From positions 1-64,000 of the forward strand of contig NZ_VSJK01000010.1 of assembly GCF_008085915.1 (NCBI RefSeq): 64,000 nt of DNA, read 5' to 3'. A program made the translations under genes and the position numbers. The DNA is from Oceaniovalibus sp. ACAM 378 (GTDB lineage: Bacteria > Pseudomonadota > Alphaproteobacteria > Rhodobacterales > Rhodobacteraceae). Shown here piece by piece: positions 54,982 to 62,952 of this stretch. The number at the start of each line of letters is the position of its first letter. The stretch's first letter is position 1. Under the pieces are notes generated by a model. It had not been told where the DNA came from. It saw only the letters and a program-made list of their open reading frames with translations, and made no database searches.

Positions 54982-55320
54982 ATGCACCCCATGCAAATTT
55001 ACAAGATTTTGAGGGCCGACGAATGGGCGGCCCTGTCCGAGATCGGAACAACTGCCGGTGCGCCGGTTGATGTCGCCGATGGTTTTGTCCACTTTTCCAC
55101 CGCCGAACAGGTGCCCGGAACACTGGACGCCCACTTTACCGGAGAAACCGGGCTGCGGTTGCTGGCGCTGGAGGCCGACGCGATGGGCGATAGCCTGAAG
55201 TGGGAACCGGCCCGCGACGGCGCGCTGTTTCCGCACCTGTATAGCGGGTTGTCGCTGGCCGATGTCAAATGGCAGCGCCCGATCGGTGACGATCACACTC
55301 TGCCCGAAGGCGTGGTGTGA
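54982..55320 (+). CDS. DUF952 family protein
   Basis: This 112-residue protein has the DUF952 features [28 protein letters not shown] and [20 protein letters not shown]. The family resembles ADP-ribosyltransferase-like or glutathione S-transferase-associated folds; its activity is unknown. A second start three codons later is possible. Its stop overlaps the GTG start of pyrD by 4 bases, so the two are coupled, a pairing seen in other Rhodobacterales as far as I recall. Confidence 0.88.
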   Translation: MHPMQIYKILRADEWAALSEIGTTAGAPVDVADGFVHFSTAEQVPGTLDAHFTGETGLRLLALEADAMGDSLKWEPARDGALFPHLYSGLSLADVKWQRPIGDDHTLPEGVV

Positions 55321-56375
55321 GCTTTGCCGAAGGCGCGGCACTTGCGGCGCTGCGGCAGATCGATCCGGAAACGGCCCACGGAATTGCGCTGAAGGCCGTT
55401 CAATACGGGCTTGGGCCAAGACCCGGGCCGATCACCTCTTCCCGTCTGGCGGTGACGTTGGCCGGGATGCACCTTGCCAATCCGGTTGGTCTGGCCGCCG
55501 GGTTTGACAAGAACGCCCAGGCGATTGCCCCCTTGTCGCGCGCCGGTTTCGGCTTTGTCGAGATGGGCGCAGCCACCCCGCGCCCGCAAGCCGGCAATCC
55601 CCGCCCCCGGTTGTTCCGCCTGACCGAAGACAAGGCGGCGATCAACCGGTTCGGGTTCAACAATGACGGTGCCGACGCTATTGCCGCGCGCCTTGCAAAA
55701 CGCTCTCCCGGTATTCCCGTGGGGCTGAACCTTGGCGCGAACAAGGACAGCGCCGATCGCGCCGCCGATTTCGCTGCCGTGCTGACGCGTTGTGGCGCCC
55801 ATGTGGATTTCGCCACGGTCAATGTCTCATCGCCGAACACCGAACGCCTGCGCGATCTTCAAGGCCCCGAGGCTTTGGCGGCGCTGCTGGAGGGTGTAAT
55901 GCGCGCCCGTGCCGCGCTGGACCGGCCCATCCCTGTGTTCCTGAAGATCGCCCCGGACCTGAGCGATACCGACCTGAGCGATCTGGCCAAGGTTGCACAG
56001 GCCGCCCGGGTCGACGCGATCATCGCCACCAACACCACATTGTCCCGCGAAGGTCTGACCTCTGCGCACAGGGGTCAGGCAGGCGGGCTTTCGGGTGCGC
56101 CGTTGTTCGACCGCTCAACAAGGGTTCTGGCCCGGCTGTCGGCGCTCACCGACGGCGCGGTTCCCCTGATCGGCGTCGGCGGTGTCGGCTCGGCGGATCA
56201 GGCCTATGCCAAGATCCGCGCCGGAGCCACAGCGGTGCAGCTTTACACCGCGCTGGTCTATGGCGGGTTGTCGCTGGTCAGTGACATCGTCCGGGGGCTG
56301 GACCTGTTGTTAAAGCGCGACGGATTTTCCTCGGTCGCCGATGCCGTGGGCACCGGGCGCAACGACTGGCTGTAA
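55317..56375 (+). CDS. pyrD: Dihydroorotate dehydrogenase (quinone), class 2
   Basis: PyrD oxidises dihydroorotate to orotate and passes electrons to ubiquinone at the membrane, the fourth step of pyrimidine synthesis. The 352-residue protein starts at GTG 55317, overlapping the DUF952 stop. Conserved segments are [36 protein letters not shown] with the class 2 catalytic serine, and [20 protein letters not shown]. The last 118 bases overlap the end of the MATE exporter gene on the other strand. Confidence 0.97.
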   Translation: MSFAEGAALAALRQIDPETAHGIALKAVQYGLGPRPGPITSSRLAVTLAGMHLANPVGLAAGFDKNAQAIAPLSRAGFGFVEMGAATPRPQAGNPRPRLFRLTEDKAAINRFGFNNDGADAIAARLAKRSPGIPVGLNLGANKDSADRAADFAAVLTRCGAHVDFATVNVSSPNTERLRDLQGPEALAALLEGVMRARAALDRPIPVFLKIAPDLSDTDLSDLAKVAQAARVDAIIATNTTLSREGLTSAHRGQAGGLSGAPLFDRSTRVLARLSALTDGAVPLIGVGGVGSADQAYAKIRAGATAVQLYTALVYGGLSLVSDIVRGLDLLLKRDGFSSVADAVGTGRNDWL

Positions 56376-57685
56376 GCCTCGGCTCCCCGCAGGACTGACG
56401 GATATCGCAGGGCCATCGTCACCCCCCGCGCAACAAAGGCGATCATCAGCGCGGCCCACAACCCATGGTTCTGAAACGCCGGGGCCAGAACAAGAACCGC
56501 CACGGCATAGATCGCCGCCGAAACCGCCATCATGTTGCGCATGTCGCGGCTGGCCGTGGCGCCAACGAATATCCCATCAAACACAAACGCCGCGACCGCC
56601 GCCAGCGGCGTCAGGGCGATCCATAAAAGATACTGCCGCGCCTCGGCTCGTACATCCACGGCGGTCGTCATGATGTCGATGATCGCGTCGCCCATCAGCG
56701 CGAAGGCCACTGCCTGCACCGCGGCAACCGCAAACCCCCAGAAGAAGGCGAATCGCGCCGCCCGTTTCAACAGATCGACCCGCCCCCGGCCGAACGCCTG
56801 TCCGACCAGTGTTTCGGCGGCAAAGGCGAACCCGTCGAGCCCATAGGCGATCAGCGCCAGAAACTGCAACAGGATCTGGTTGGCGGCCAGTGTCGCATCG
56901 CCGTATCCCGCGCCGGTAAAGATGAACGACAGCATGATCGCCTCAAGCAGAAGCAGCCGGATCAGGATATCACTGCTGATCCGGGCCATGCGGCGCAGCC
57001 GTTCGCGGGCGAACAAAAGCGCCGGATCGCGCCAGCCGGGCCGCGCAAATGCCCCGCGACAGACCCACAGGCCAAGCGCAAGACCGCTCCAATCTGCGAG
57101 GAAGGTCGCGAATGCCACGCCCTGCACACCCCATCCGAGGCCCAGCACAAACCACAGATCCAGCACGACGTTCAGCCCGTTCATCCAGACCTGAATCAGC
57201 AGGACCGACCGTGTGCGTTCAGCCGCGATCAACCAGCCGGTGATGCCAAACATCGCAATCGCCGCCGGGGCCGACCAAATCCGCACCGCCATATAATCCC
57301 GTGCCAGAGATTCAACCTGATCACTGGCCGGAGAAAGCGCAAAGGCCCCGGCAAACACCAACACCTGCCCGGCGATCAGCACCGCGCCCCCTGCCGCTCC
57401 GACCAGCAGCGCACGCATCAACAGCGCCGAAACCTCGGGGCTGTCGCCCGCGCCGATGGCCTGAGCGGTCAGCCCGGTGATGCCCATGCGCAGAAATCCG
57501 AACATCCAGAACGCAGCCGACAGGATGAATGCGCCGATCCCAACAGCACCGATCGGCGCGGCCTGCCCCAACTGACCGATGACGCCGGTATCCACCAGCC
57601 CCAGCAGCGGCACGGTGATGTTGGACAGAACGATCGGCAACGCGATTTTCAGCACCCGGGAATGGGTGATCGGGGTGTCAGTCAT
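56258..57685 (-). CDS. MATE-family efflux transporter (DinF-like)
   Basis: This inner-membrane antiporter of 475 residues starts at the ATG at 57685 ([20 protein letters not shown]), the first position that gives the MATE N-terminus. Twelve helices are expected, and segments such as [12 protein letters not shown] and [15 protein letters not shown] are typical of DinF-type members. The C-terminal 37 or so residues ([16 protein letters not shown] onward) are hydrophilic and lie antisense to pyrD, so they may be an extension after loss of an earlier stop. The start overlaps the end of the thioesterase gene by 8 bases. Confidence 0.92.
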   Translation of the reverse strand: MTDTPITHSRVLKIALPIVLSNITVPLLGLVDTGVIGQLGQAAPIGAVGIGAFILSAAFWMFGFLRMGITGLTAQAIGAGDSPEVSALLMRALLVGAAGGAVLIAGQVLVFAGAFALSPASDQVESLARDYMAVRIWSAPAAIAMFGITGWLIAAERTRSVLLIQVWMNGLNVVLDLWFVLGLGWGVQGVAFATFLADWSGLALGLWVCRGAFARPGWRDPALLFARERLRRMARISSDILIRLLLLEAIMLSFIFTGAGYGDATLAANQILLQFLALIAYGLDGFAFAAETLVGQAFGRGRVDLLKRAARFAFFWGFAVAAVQAVAFALMGDAIIDIMTTAVDVRAEARQYLLWIALTPLAAVAAFVFDGIFVGATASRDMRNMMAVSAAIYAVAVLVLAPAFQNHGLWAALMIAFVARGVTMALRYPSVLRGAEAYSQSLRPVPTASATEENPSRFNNRSSPRTMSLTSDNPP

Positions 57686-58223
57686 CTCCGGCGTCGGCCT
57701 GCCCTGCGCGGTGGGGCATGATGAAATGCCCGGTCCCCTGCGCGAACAACCGCGCACGGTTGTCTTGCCATGCCTCGACATGCACGCTGGCATATCGGCG
57801 GCCCGACCGGTTGATCCGTGCCCGGGCATAGGCATCGCGAGGCAGCCCAGACCGCAGGTAATCGACGGTGAAATCAACCGTTTTCGGCAGCCGTGGCAAC
57901 GTGTCGGGGCCAAGGGTTGTCGGATCGATTCGCCCTGCCTCGAACTCGGGCCAGAGCAGCGCCCAAGCCAGTTCGATGATCGCCGTGGTTTCCAGAAAGG
58001 CCGCCGTCGCCCCGCCATGCAACGCGGGCAACAGCGGATTGCCGATCAGCATATCAGAAAATGGCAGGGTCGCAGTCAGTTCGTCACCGTGACGTTCGAA
58101 CCGAATCCCCAGAAAACCGATATAGGGCACATTGCCGGTCAGCGCGGCAAGCGCGCCATCGCGGCGCTGCTTGATCACCTGCACAGGCTCCGGACGGGCT
58201 CGTGCAGGTGGCGGGCGGTTCAT
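57678..58223 (-). CDS. PaaI-type hotdog-fold thioesterase (1)
   Basis: This 181-residue protein has a hotdog thioesterase core. LLPALHGGATAAFLETTAII (near residue 65) is the catalytic HGG-containing helix, and KTVDFTVDYLRSGLPRDAYA is the strand used for dimerisation. The substrate is presumably an acyl-CoA. It is the middle member of a three-gene run, thioesterase-thioesterase-MATE, with start/stop overlaps on both sides. The unusually long N-terminus (RPPPARARPEPVQVIKQ) has no known role. Confidence 0.9.
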   Translation of the reverse strand: MNRPPPARARPEPVQVIKQRRDGALAALTGNVPYIGFLGIRFERHGDELTATLPFSDMLIGNPLLPALHGGATAAFLETTAIIELAWALLWPEFEAGRIDPTTLGPDTLPRLPKTVDFTVDYLRSGLPRDAYARARINRSGRRYASVHVEAWQDNRARLFAQGTGHFIMPHRAGQADAGDD

Positions 58224-58690
58224 GCCTGCACCCCGCTCGGGGTCTTGTGTTCAAAGGTGAATGCGCCGGTGGCGGCGGCAACCGGGCGGGTGGCGTCGTC
58301 ATCCACCGCCTCAGCCCGCACAAAGGCGACGTTGCGGGTGACGTGATAGCACCAGGCGCGGGCGCGGATCATCTGACCGGGCGTGGCCGAACGCATATAG
58401 TCGATCCGCAGATCCATCGTCGCCGTCCCTCCGGCGTTATCCGGATGGGACATCACCGCCGCGCCGCAGCAGGTGTCCATCAGCGCGGATACCGCCCCGC
58501 CGTGGATCACGCCGGTTCTCGGGTCGCCCACCAGACGCTCATCCCATGGCATGGTGATCTCGGCCTCGCCATTGTCGATGCGAACCAGCTCCATTCCCAA
58601 CGCCATGGCATGGGGCAAAGCCGAAATGTACTGTTTCGCAAAATCGGGAGATCGTGCAGGCGATTGTTCGGTCGGATCGGCGTCGGCCAT
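58220..58690 (-). CDS. PaaI-type hotdog-fold thioesterase (2)
   Basis: This 156-residue protein has PRTGVIHGGAVSALMDTCCG near residue 62, the PaaI catalytic helix, and TMDLRIDYMRSATPGQMI after it. It is a paralogue of the next gene, with which it overlaps by 4 bases. Such pairs often form heteromers or serve related acyl-CoAs. The divergent MerR regulator beyond its start suggests a link with acyl-CoA catabolism. The promoter lies in the 127-bp spacer. Confidence 0.92.
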   Translation of the reverse strand: MADADPTEQSPARSPDFAKQYISALPHAMALGMELVRIDNGEAEITMPWDERLVGDPRTGVIHGGAVSALMDTCCGAAVMSHPDNAGGTATMDLRIDYMRSATPGQMIRARAWCYHVTRNVAFVRAEAVDDDATRPVAAATGAFTFEHKTPSGVQA

Positions 58691-58817
58691 GGAGTTTCCT
58701 TTCAGGATGCTCTGTTATTGGCCGCGTCGCCGTCATCGGCAAGCCCTCCGGTGATTGAACGCCGCTGGTCCCTGCACTATCCTCTGAGAAATACTTGAAA
58801 GGATGTAAGGAACCGCC

Positions 58818-59204
58818 ATGCCAGACGAACGCCTGTCCTTCAAAGAGATGTGTGCCCGTTTTGAAGTGACCCCGCGCACACTTCGCTACTATGAATATAT
58901 CGAACTGCTGAAGCCGGAGAAGGAAGGCCGTTCGCGGTTTTATCTGGCGCGCGATGTGGCGCGGATGAAACTGATCCTGCGCGGGCGGCGCTGGGGATTT
59001 GGCCTTGAGGAAATCCGCCAATGGCTGCTGATCTATGATCAGCAGGGCAATGCCGCGCAGATGGAGGAATGGGTTCGTCTGGCCGACCGGCAACTGAACA
59101 CGCTGAAGGAAGAACAACAGCAACTGCTCCGCACCATCGAAGAGCTGCAAGAGGTCCGCGATCAAGTTGCAACCTCGCTTGCCGACGGGGGCGAAGGCGG
59201 ATAA
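58818..59204 (+). CDS. MerR-family regulator (1), LiuR-like branch
   Basis: This 128-residue regulator has an N-terminal MerR winged helix (SFKEMCARFEVTPRTLRYYE, residues 6-25) and LKLILRGRRWGFGLEEIRQW-like sequence. A long coiled-coil dimer helix ends in GGEGG. No C-terminal metal-binding cysteines are present, so it does not sense metals. It is about half identical by eye to the next MerR gene. Regulators of this subgroup (LiuR-like) control branched-chain amino-acid and acyl-CoA degradation genes. Confidence 0.92.
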   Translation: MPDERLSFKEMCARFEVTPRTLRYYEYIELLKPEKEGRSRFYLARDVARMKLILRGRRWGFGLEEIRQWLLIYDQQGNAAQMEEWVRLADRQLNTLKEEQQQLLRTIEELQEVRDQVATSLADGGEGG

Positions 59205-59346
59205 TCCCACGTCAGGCAGGGTGCGCCCGAACTTTCATACCTCTGGTCCAGCGCAAACCAAAGCGCTTTGCATTGGATAAAATTGCGCATTCCGTCGGGT
59301 CATTCGGTATGATGTTTCGCGCCAAACGAAGTGACGCCACGTTTCG

Positions 59347-59362
59347 TTGACGTGAACGTCAA
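59347..59362. promoter_or_regulatory. Perfect palindrome, putative LiuR-type operator
   Basis: TTGACGTGAACGTCAA consists of two perfect 7-bp arms with a 2-base centre. It lies 103 bases before the second MerR gene, and TTGTAAGGT follows close by as a possible -10 region. LiuR-type MerR regulators bind TTnACGTnnACGTnAA-like sites, so autoregulation is likely. Confidence 0.7.
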
Positions 59363-59415
59363 CTGTTCTTGTAAGGTTTGCACATCAATCGCATTTCGGC
59401 GTCATCCCAGTCATC

Positions 59416-59431
59416 GGCCACAACTGTGGCC
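59416..59431. promoter_or_regulatory. Second palindrome upstream of MerR gene 2
   Basis: GGCCACAACTGTGGCC has 7-bp arms and a 2-base centre. It is located in the probable 5' leader, 34 bases before the ATG. It may be a hairpin in the mRNA or a second regulator site. Confidence 0.5.
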
Positions 59432-59465
59432 CCAGACATCGGCCTCGACTCCGAAAGGCACCGCC

Positions 59466-59864
59466 ATGAACGAGAATGTTATGACTATCCGCGAGATGTG
59501 CGATCTCTTTGAAGTCACCCCGCGCACCCTGCGATTCTATGAGGCCAAGGAACTTTTGTTCCCGATCCGCGAAGGCCAGAAACGCCTGTTCACCCGGTCC
59601 GACCGGGCCCGGCTGAAACTGATCCTGCGCGGCAAGCGGTTCGGATTCTCGCTTGAGGAAATCCGCCAGCTCCTCGACCTCTACGACGCCGATCCCGATC
59701 ATGTGACCCAACTGACCCGCGCCCACGACATCGCGCAAGAGCGCCTTGCGGATATGGAGCGGCAACACACTGAACTGACCGAAGCGATCACCGATCTGAA
59801 ACACCAACTCGACCGGGGCGCGGCGCGGCTTGCCGACCTGCGCATCCGCGACGCGGCAGCCTGA
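59466..59864 (+). CDS. MerR-family regulator (2), LiuR-like branch
   Basis: This 132-residue regulator starts at the ATG at 59466. Its winged helix reads REMCDLFEVTPRTLRFYEAK and LILRGKRFGFSLEEIRQLLD. A long coiled coil fills the C-terminal half, and no metal cysteines are present. It sits 12 bases before the acyl-CoA dehydrogenase gene and probably forms an operon with it. Acyl-CoA or a derivative is the likely effector, by analogy with LiuR. The palindromes upstream suggest autoregulation. Confidence 0.93.
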   Translation: MNENVMTIREMCDLFEVTPRTLRFYEAKELLFPIREGQKRLFTRSDRARLKLILRGKRFGFSLEEIRQLLDLYDADPDHVTQLTRAHDIAQERLADMERQHTELTEAITDLKHQLDRGAARLADLRIRDAAA

Positions 59865-59876
59865 GAAAGATAAGCC

Positions 59877-61652
59877 ATGCCCACCTATTCCGCCCCGACC
59901 AAGGACATGCAGTTCATCCTGCATGACGTTCTGAACATCACCGAGAGCGATATCCCGGGTTATGACGAACTTGACCGCGAATTTACGGCGGCGATCCTGG
60001 ATGAGGCGGGCAAGCTGGCGGAAAACGTTCTGGCTCCGCTGAACGTGGTGGGCGACGAACAGGGCTGCACTTTGGAAAACGGCGCGGTGCGAACGCCCGA
60101 CGGGTTCAAGGACGCCTATGACCAGATGCGCGCCGGCGGCTGGATCGGGCTCGATTGCGACCCCGAATATGGCGGTCAGGGCATGCCCTATCTGATGAAC
60201 TCGGCGGTGGGCGAGATTTTTGTGAGCGCAAACATGGCGTTCAACATGTATCAGGGCCTTAGCCATGGCGCCTATAACGCGATCCACACCCATGGGACCG
60301 ACGCGCAAAAGGCGACTTATTTGCCGAAGATGGTCGAAGGATCGTGGTCAGGCACGATGAATCTGACGGAACCGCACTGCGGCACCGATCTTGGTCTGAT
60401 CCGCACCAAGGCCGACCCGCAGGACGACGGCAGCTATAGGATCTCAGGCCAGAAGATCTGGATCTCCGCCGGTGAACACGATCTGACCGACAACATCATC
60501 CATCTGGTTCTGGCTAAAATTCCGGGTGGCCCCGACGGCGTAAAGGGTATTTCGCTGTTCATCGTGCCCAAATTCCTGGTGAACGAAGACGGCAGCCTTG
60601 GCGATCGAAACGCCCTGTCCTGTGGCGGGCTAGAGAAAAAGATGGGCATTCACGGCAATGCCACCTGCGTGATGAACTATGACGGCGCGGCCGGTTATCT
60701 GATCGGTGAGATGCACAAGGGCATGCGCGCCATGTTCACCATGATGAACGAGGCGCGATTGGGCGTCGGGCTTCAGGGCTATGCCCAGGGTGTCGTCGCC
60801 TATCAGAACGCGGTCGGGTTTGCGCAGGACCGGTTGCAGGGTCGCGCGGTCACAGGGGCCGCGGCGCCGGAAAAACCCGCCGACCCGATCATCGTACACC
60901 CCGATGTGCGGCGCAACTTGTTGCACCAAAAGAGCTTTATTGAAGGTGCGCGCGCCTTTACCTTCTGGGGCGCGTCCCTGATCGATCGTGCGCGCAGGAA
61001 CGACGACGCCGAAGCCGAAGCGCTGGTGTCCCTACTAACTCCCGTGTTGAAAGGGTTCCTCACCGACAAGGGGTTCGAAACGACGGTTCTGGCGCAACAG
61101 ACGCTGGGCGGATCAGGTTTCACCCGCGAATCGGGCATGGAGCAATTCGTTCGCGATGCCCGGATCACGATGATCTATGAAGGCACCAACGGAATCCAAT
61201 CGCTGGATCTGGTGGGACGAAAGCTGGGCCTGAACGGCGGCAAAACAGTGATGGCGTTCTTCGAAATGGTAAAAACGTTCATCAAAGAGAATGAGGAAGA
61301 CGAGAATCTGAAAACCGGCTTCCTCGATCCACTCAAGGCGGCAAGCAAGGATTTGCAGGCGGCGGCGATGTACTTCATGCAAAACATGAAGAACCCGAAC
61401 GCCGCCCTGTCCGGCTCTTACGACTTCATGCACCTTTTCGGTCACGTCTGCCTTGGGTTGATGTGGGCCAAGATGGCCAAGGCCTCACTCACAGTGCTGG
61501 AGGGCGGTGCGACCGATCTCGAATTCCATCGAAGCAAGATCGCGACAGGACGGTACTATATGGCCCGCCAATTGCCCGCGACGGGAATGCATCTGGCACG
61601 GATCACGTCGGGAGCGGAAACTGTCATGGAACTGGAAGCTGCAAACTTCTAA
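59877..61652 (+). CDS. Long acyl-CoA dehydrogenase (DmdC/FadE-like)
   Basis: This 591-residue flavoenzyme belongs to the longer acyl-CoA dehydrogenase branch with a C-terminal extension (usual short forms have about 380-400 residues). Signatures are [19 protein letters not shown] near residue 160, [15 protein letters not shown] near 197, and [18 protein letters not shown] near 432 with the catalytic-region Glu. Roseobacter DmdC (methylmercaptopropionyl-CoA dehydrogenase) has this architecture, but so do fatty acyl-CoA dehydrogenases. The thiolase downstream favours general beta-oxidation. Confidence 0.92.
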   Translation: MPTYSAPTKDMQFILHDVLNITESDIPGYDELDREFTAAILDEAGKLAENVLAPLNVVGDEQGCTLENGAVRTPDGFKDAYDQMRAGGWIGLDCDPEYGGQGMPYLMNSAVGEIFVSANMAFNMYQGLSHGAYNAIHTHGTDAQKATYLPKMVEGSWSGTMNLTEPHCGTDLGLIRTKADPQDDGSYRISGQKIWISAGEHDLTDNIIHLVLAKIPGGPDGVKGISLFIVPKFLVNEDGSLGDRNALSCGGLEKKMGIHGNATCVMNYDGAAGYLIGEMHKGMRAMFTMMNEARLGVGLQGYAQGVVAYQNAVGFAQDRLQGRAVTGAAAPEKPADPIIVHPDVRRNLLHQKSFIEGARAFTFWGASLIDRARRNDDAEAEALVSLLTPVLKGFLTDKGFETTVLAQQTLGGSGFTRESGMEQFVRDARITMIYEGTNGIQSLDLVGRKLGLNGGKTVMAFFEMVKTFIKENEEDENLKTGFLDPLKAASKDLQAAAMYFMQNMKNPNAALSGSYDFMHLFGHVCLGLMWAKMAKASLTVLEGGATDLEFHRSKIATGRYYMARQLPATGMHLARITSGAETVMELEAANF

Positions 61653-61678
61653 CCTCGGGCAAAACAGGAGCCCCGCCA

Positions 61679-61891
61679 ATGCCAAAACGTTTTCGCCTGA
61701 CCCGCCGCCTGCCGGTTGCCATGACCGAAGACGCCTATCGCAGGTTGAAACGCTTCTCGACCGAGGCAGGACTGGACGAGGGCGAGGCGCTGTCGTTCCT
61801 GTTCGAGCATTTCGACAGCGTCACGCATAAAGAAAACCTGACGGCCCGTTTGCGGCTGTTCAATGCGGAACTGGAAGCGCGAAAGAGGTAA
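61679..61891 (+). CDS. Small protein, possible ribbon-helix-helix fold
   Basis: This 70-residue protein starts at the ATG at 61679, preceded by AGGAG 7 bases upstream. The pattern RLPVAMTEDAYRRLKRFSTE then GLDEGEALSFLFEHF resembles a ribbon-helix-helix DNA-binding unit (one strand plus two helices), with a basic tail. No family name is certain. It lies 26 bases after the acyl-CoA dehydrogenase gene and probably belongs to the same operon. It could be a small regulator. Confidence 0.7.
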   Translation: MPKRFRLTRRLPVAMTEDAYRRLKRFSTEAGLDEGEALSFLFEHFDSVTHKENLTARLRLFNAELEARKR

Positions 61892-61916
61892 CCGCGCGCG
61901 ACCGGAAAGCACAGGA

Positions 61917-61949
61917 GCCTCCGGCGGGAGTATTTGGACAAAGAAGAAG
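61917..61949. repeat. Intergenic repeat copy C (inverted)
   Basis: GCCTCCGGCGGGAGTATTTG followed by GACAAAGAAGAAG is copy A read on the other strand, including the GGAGGC flank. It lies 25 bases after the stop of the 70-residue protein gene. Confidence 0.7.
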
Positions 61950-62095
61950 ACCAAAGGTGCGCTTCATCGCCATGTCGGTCTTACCCAGTGCCCTTGTCAG
62001 GCGGCGATGAAGCGGCTTCTCCTTTGGCGGCCATCGACTCTCCAGCCTGTACCGCGTTCCGACCATGACGCGTTAACCTTAACGCTCCGTTACCG

Positions 62096-62123
62096 GCTGG
62101 TTTCTTCTTTGTGAAAATACTCG
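62096..62123. repeat. Intergenic repeat copy D
   Basis: GGCTGGTTTCTTCTTTGTGA followed by AAATACTC matches the TTCTTCTTTG...AAATACTC core of copies A to C. It precedes a second hairpin, GGCGGGGGTTTGACACCCCCG on the minus strand (62130-62151 region), and lies 55 bases before the GST gene. Confidence 0.65.
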
Positions 62124-62177
62124 ACGGGGGTGCGGGGGTGTCAAACCCCCGCCTCGACGTCAGAAACAGGAGGCAGG

Positions 62178-62816
62178 ATGACGATCAGACTTTATTGCTT
62201 TGGCGAAAGCGGCAATGCTTACAAGGCTGCTCTGACGCTCGAACTCTCGGGGCTTTCGTGGGAACCGGTGAAGGTCGATTTTTTTGCCGGTGAAACGCGA
62301 ACACCGACGTTTCGCACCGAGGTCAATGCGATGGGCGAGGCTCCGGTGATGATCGACGGGAGTTATCGGCTGACCCAGTCGGGCGCAATCATGGACTATG
62401 TGGTCGAAAAATCAGGCAGACTGGGCGCCGACACTGCTGCGGGCCGGCGCGAGATTTTGCGCTGGATGTTCTGGGACAATCACAAGCTGTCCAGCCAGGC
62501 GGGTATGACCCGGTTTCTGGTGAACTTCCTGCCGGCGGACAAACGTCCCGCCGAGGTGATTGCGTTTATGCAGGGGCGCCTTCAGGCCGCATATAAGGTG
62601 CTGGATGCCCATCTGGCCGGACGCGGCTGGATCGTCGGCGATGGACCCACCATCGCGGACCTCAGTTGTTGCGGATATCTTTTTTATCCCGAGGCCTTTG
62701 GGTTTGACCGCGCCGAATGGCCGGAGATTGACCGCTGGCTTGGCAATATTGCCGCCCTTCCAGGCTGGAAGCCGCCCTATGAACTGATGCCGGGTTCGCC
62801 GGCAGATCGGGCCTGA
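62178..62816 (+). CDS. Glutathione S-transferase family protein
   Basis: This 212-residue protein starts at the ATG at 62178 with AGGAGG 5 bases upstream. The N-terminal thioredoxin-like domain has RLYCFGESGNAYKAALTLE and a cis-proline loop, GEAPVMIDG, near residue 55, then LTQSGAIMDYV with the glutathione-contact serine. The C-terminal all-helical domain includes GPTIADLSCCGYLF. The substrate is unknown. It lies in the acyl-CoA catabolic block on the same strand. Confidence 0.93.
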   Translation: MTIRLYCFGESGNAYKAALTLELSGLSWEPVKVDFFAGETRTPTFRTEVNAMGEAPVMIDGSYRLTQSGAIMDYVVEKSGRLGADTAAGRREILRWMFWDNHKLSSQAGMTRFLVNFLPADKRPAEVIAFMQGRLQAAYKVLDAHLAGRGWIVGDGPTIADLSCCGYLFYPEAFGFDRAEWPEIDRWLGNIAALPGWKPPYELMPGSPADRA

Positions 62817-62952
62817 GGGCCGTGTTCCGCTGGCACCCGAAAACACCTCACCGTCGCGATCTGACCGGGCGAACCGGCTAACCGGGATGCAACAATCGAA
62901 ATCCAACATATATCAGGGCAATGATCGCCACTTCAAAAATCCGGAGAGCAAG

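Noticed and set aside
59385-60308. 307-codon minus-strand open frame opposite MerR 2 and the dehydrogenase
   Set aside because: It spans two well-supported plus-strand genes and shows no protein motif.
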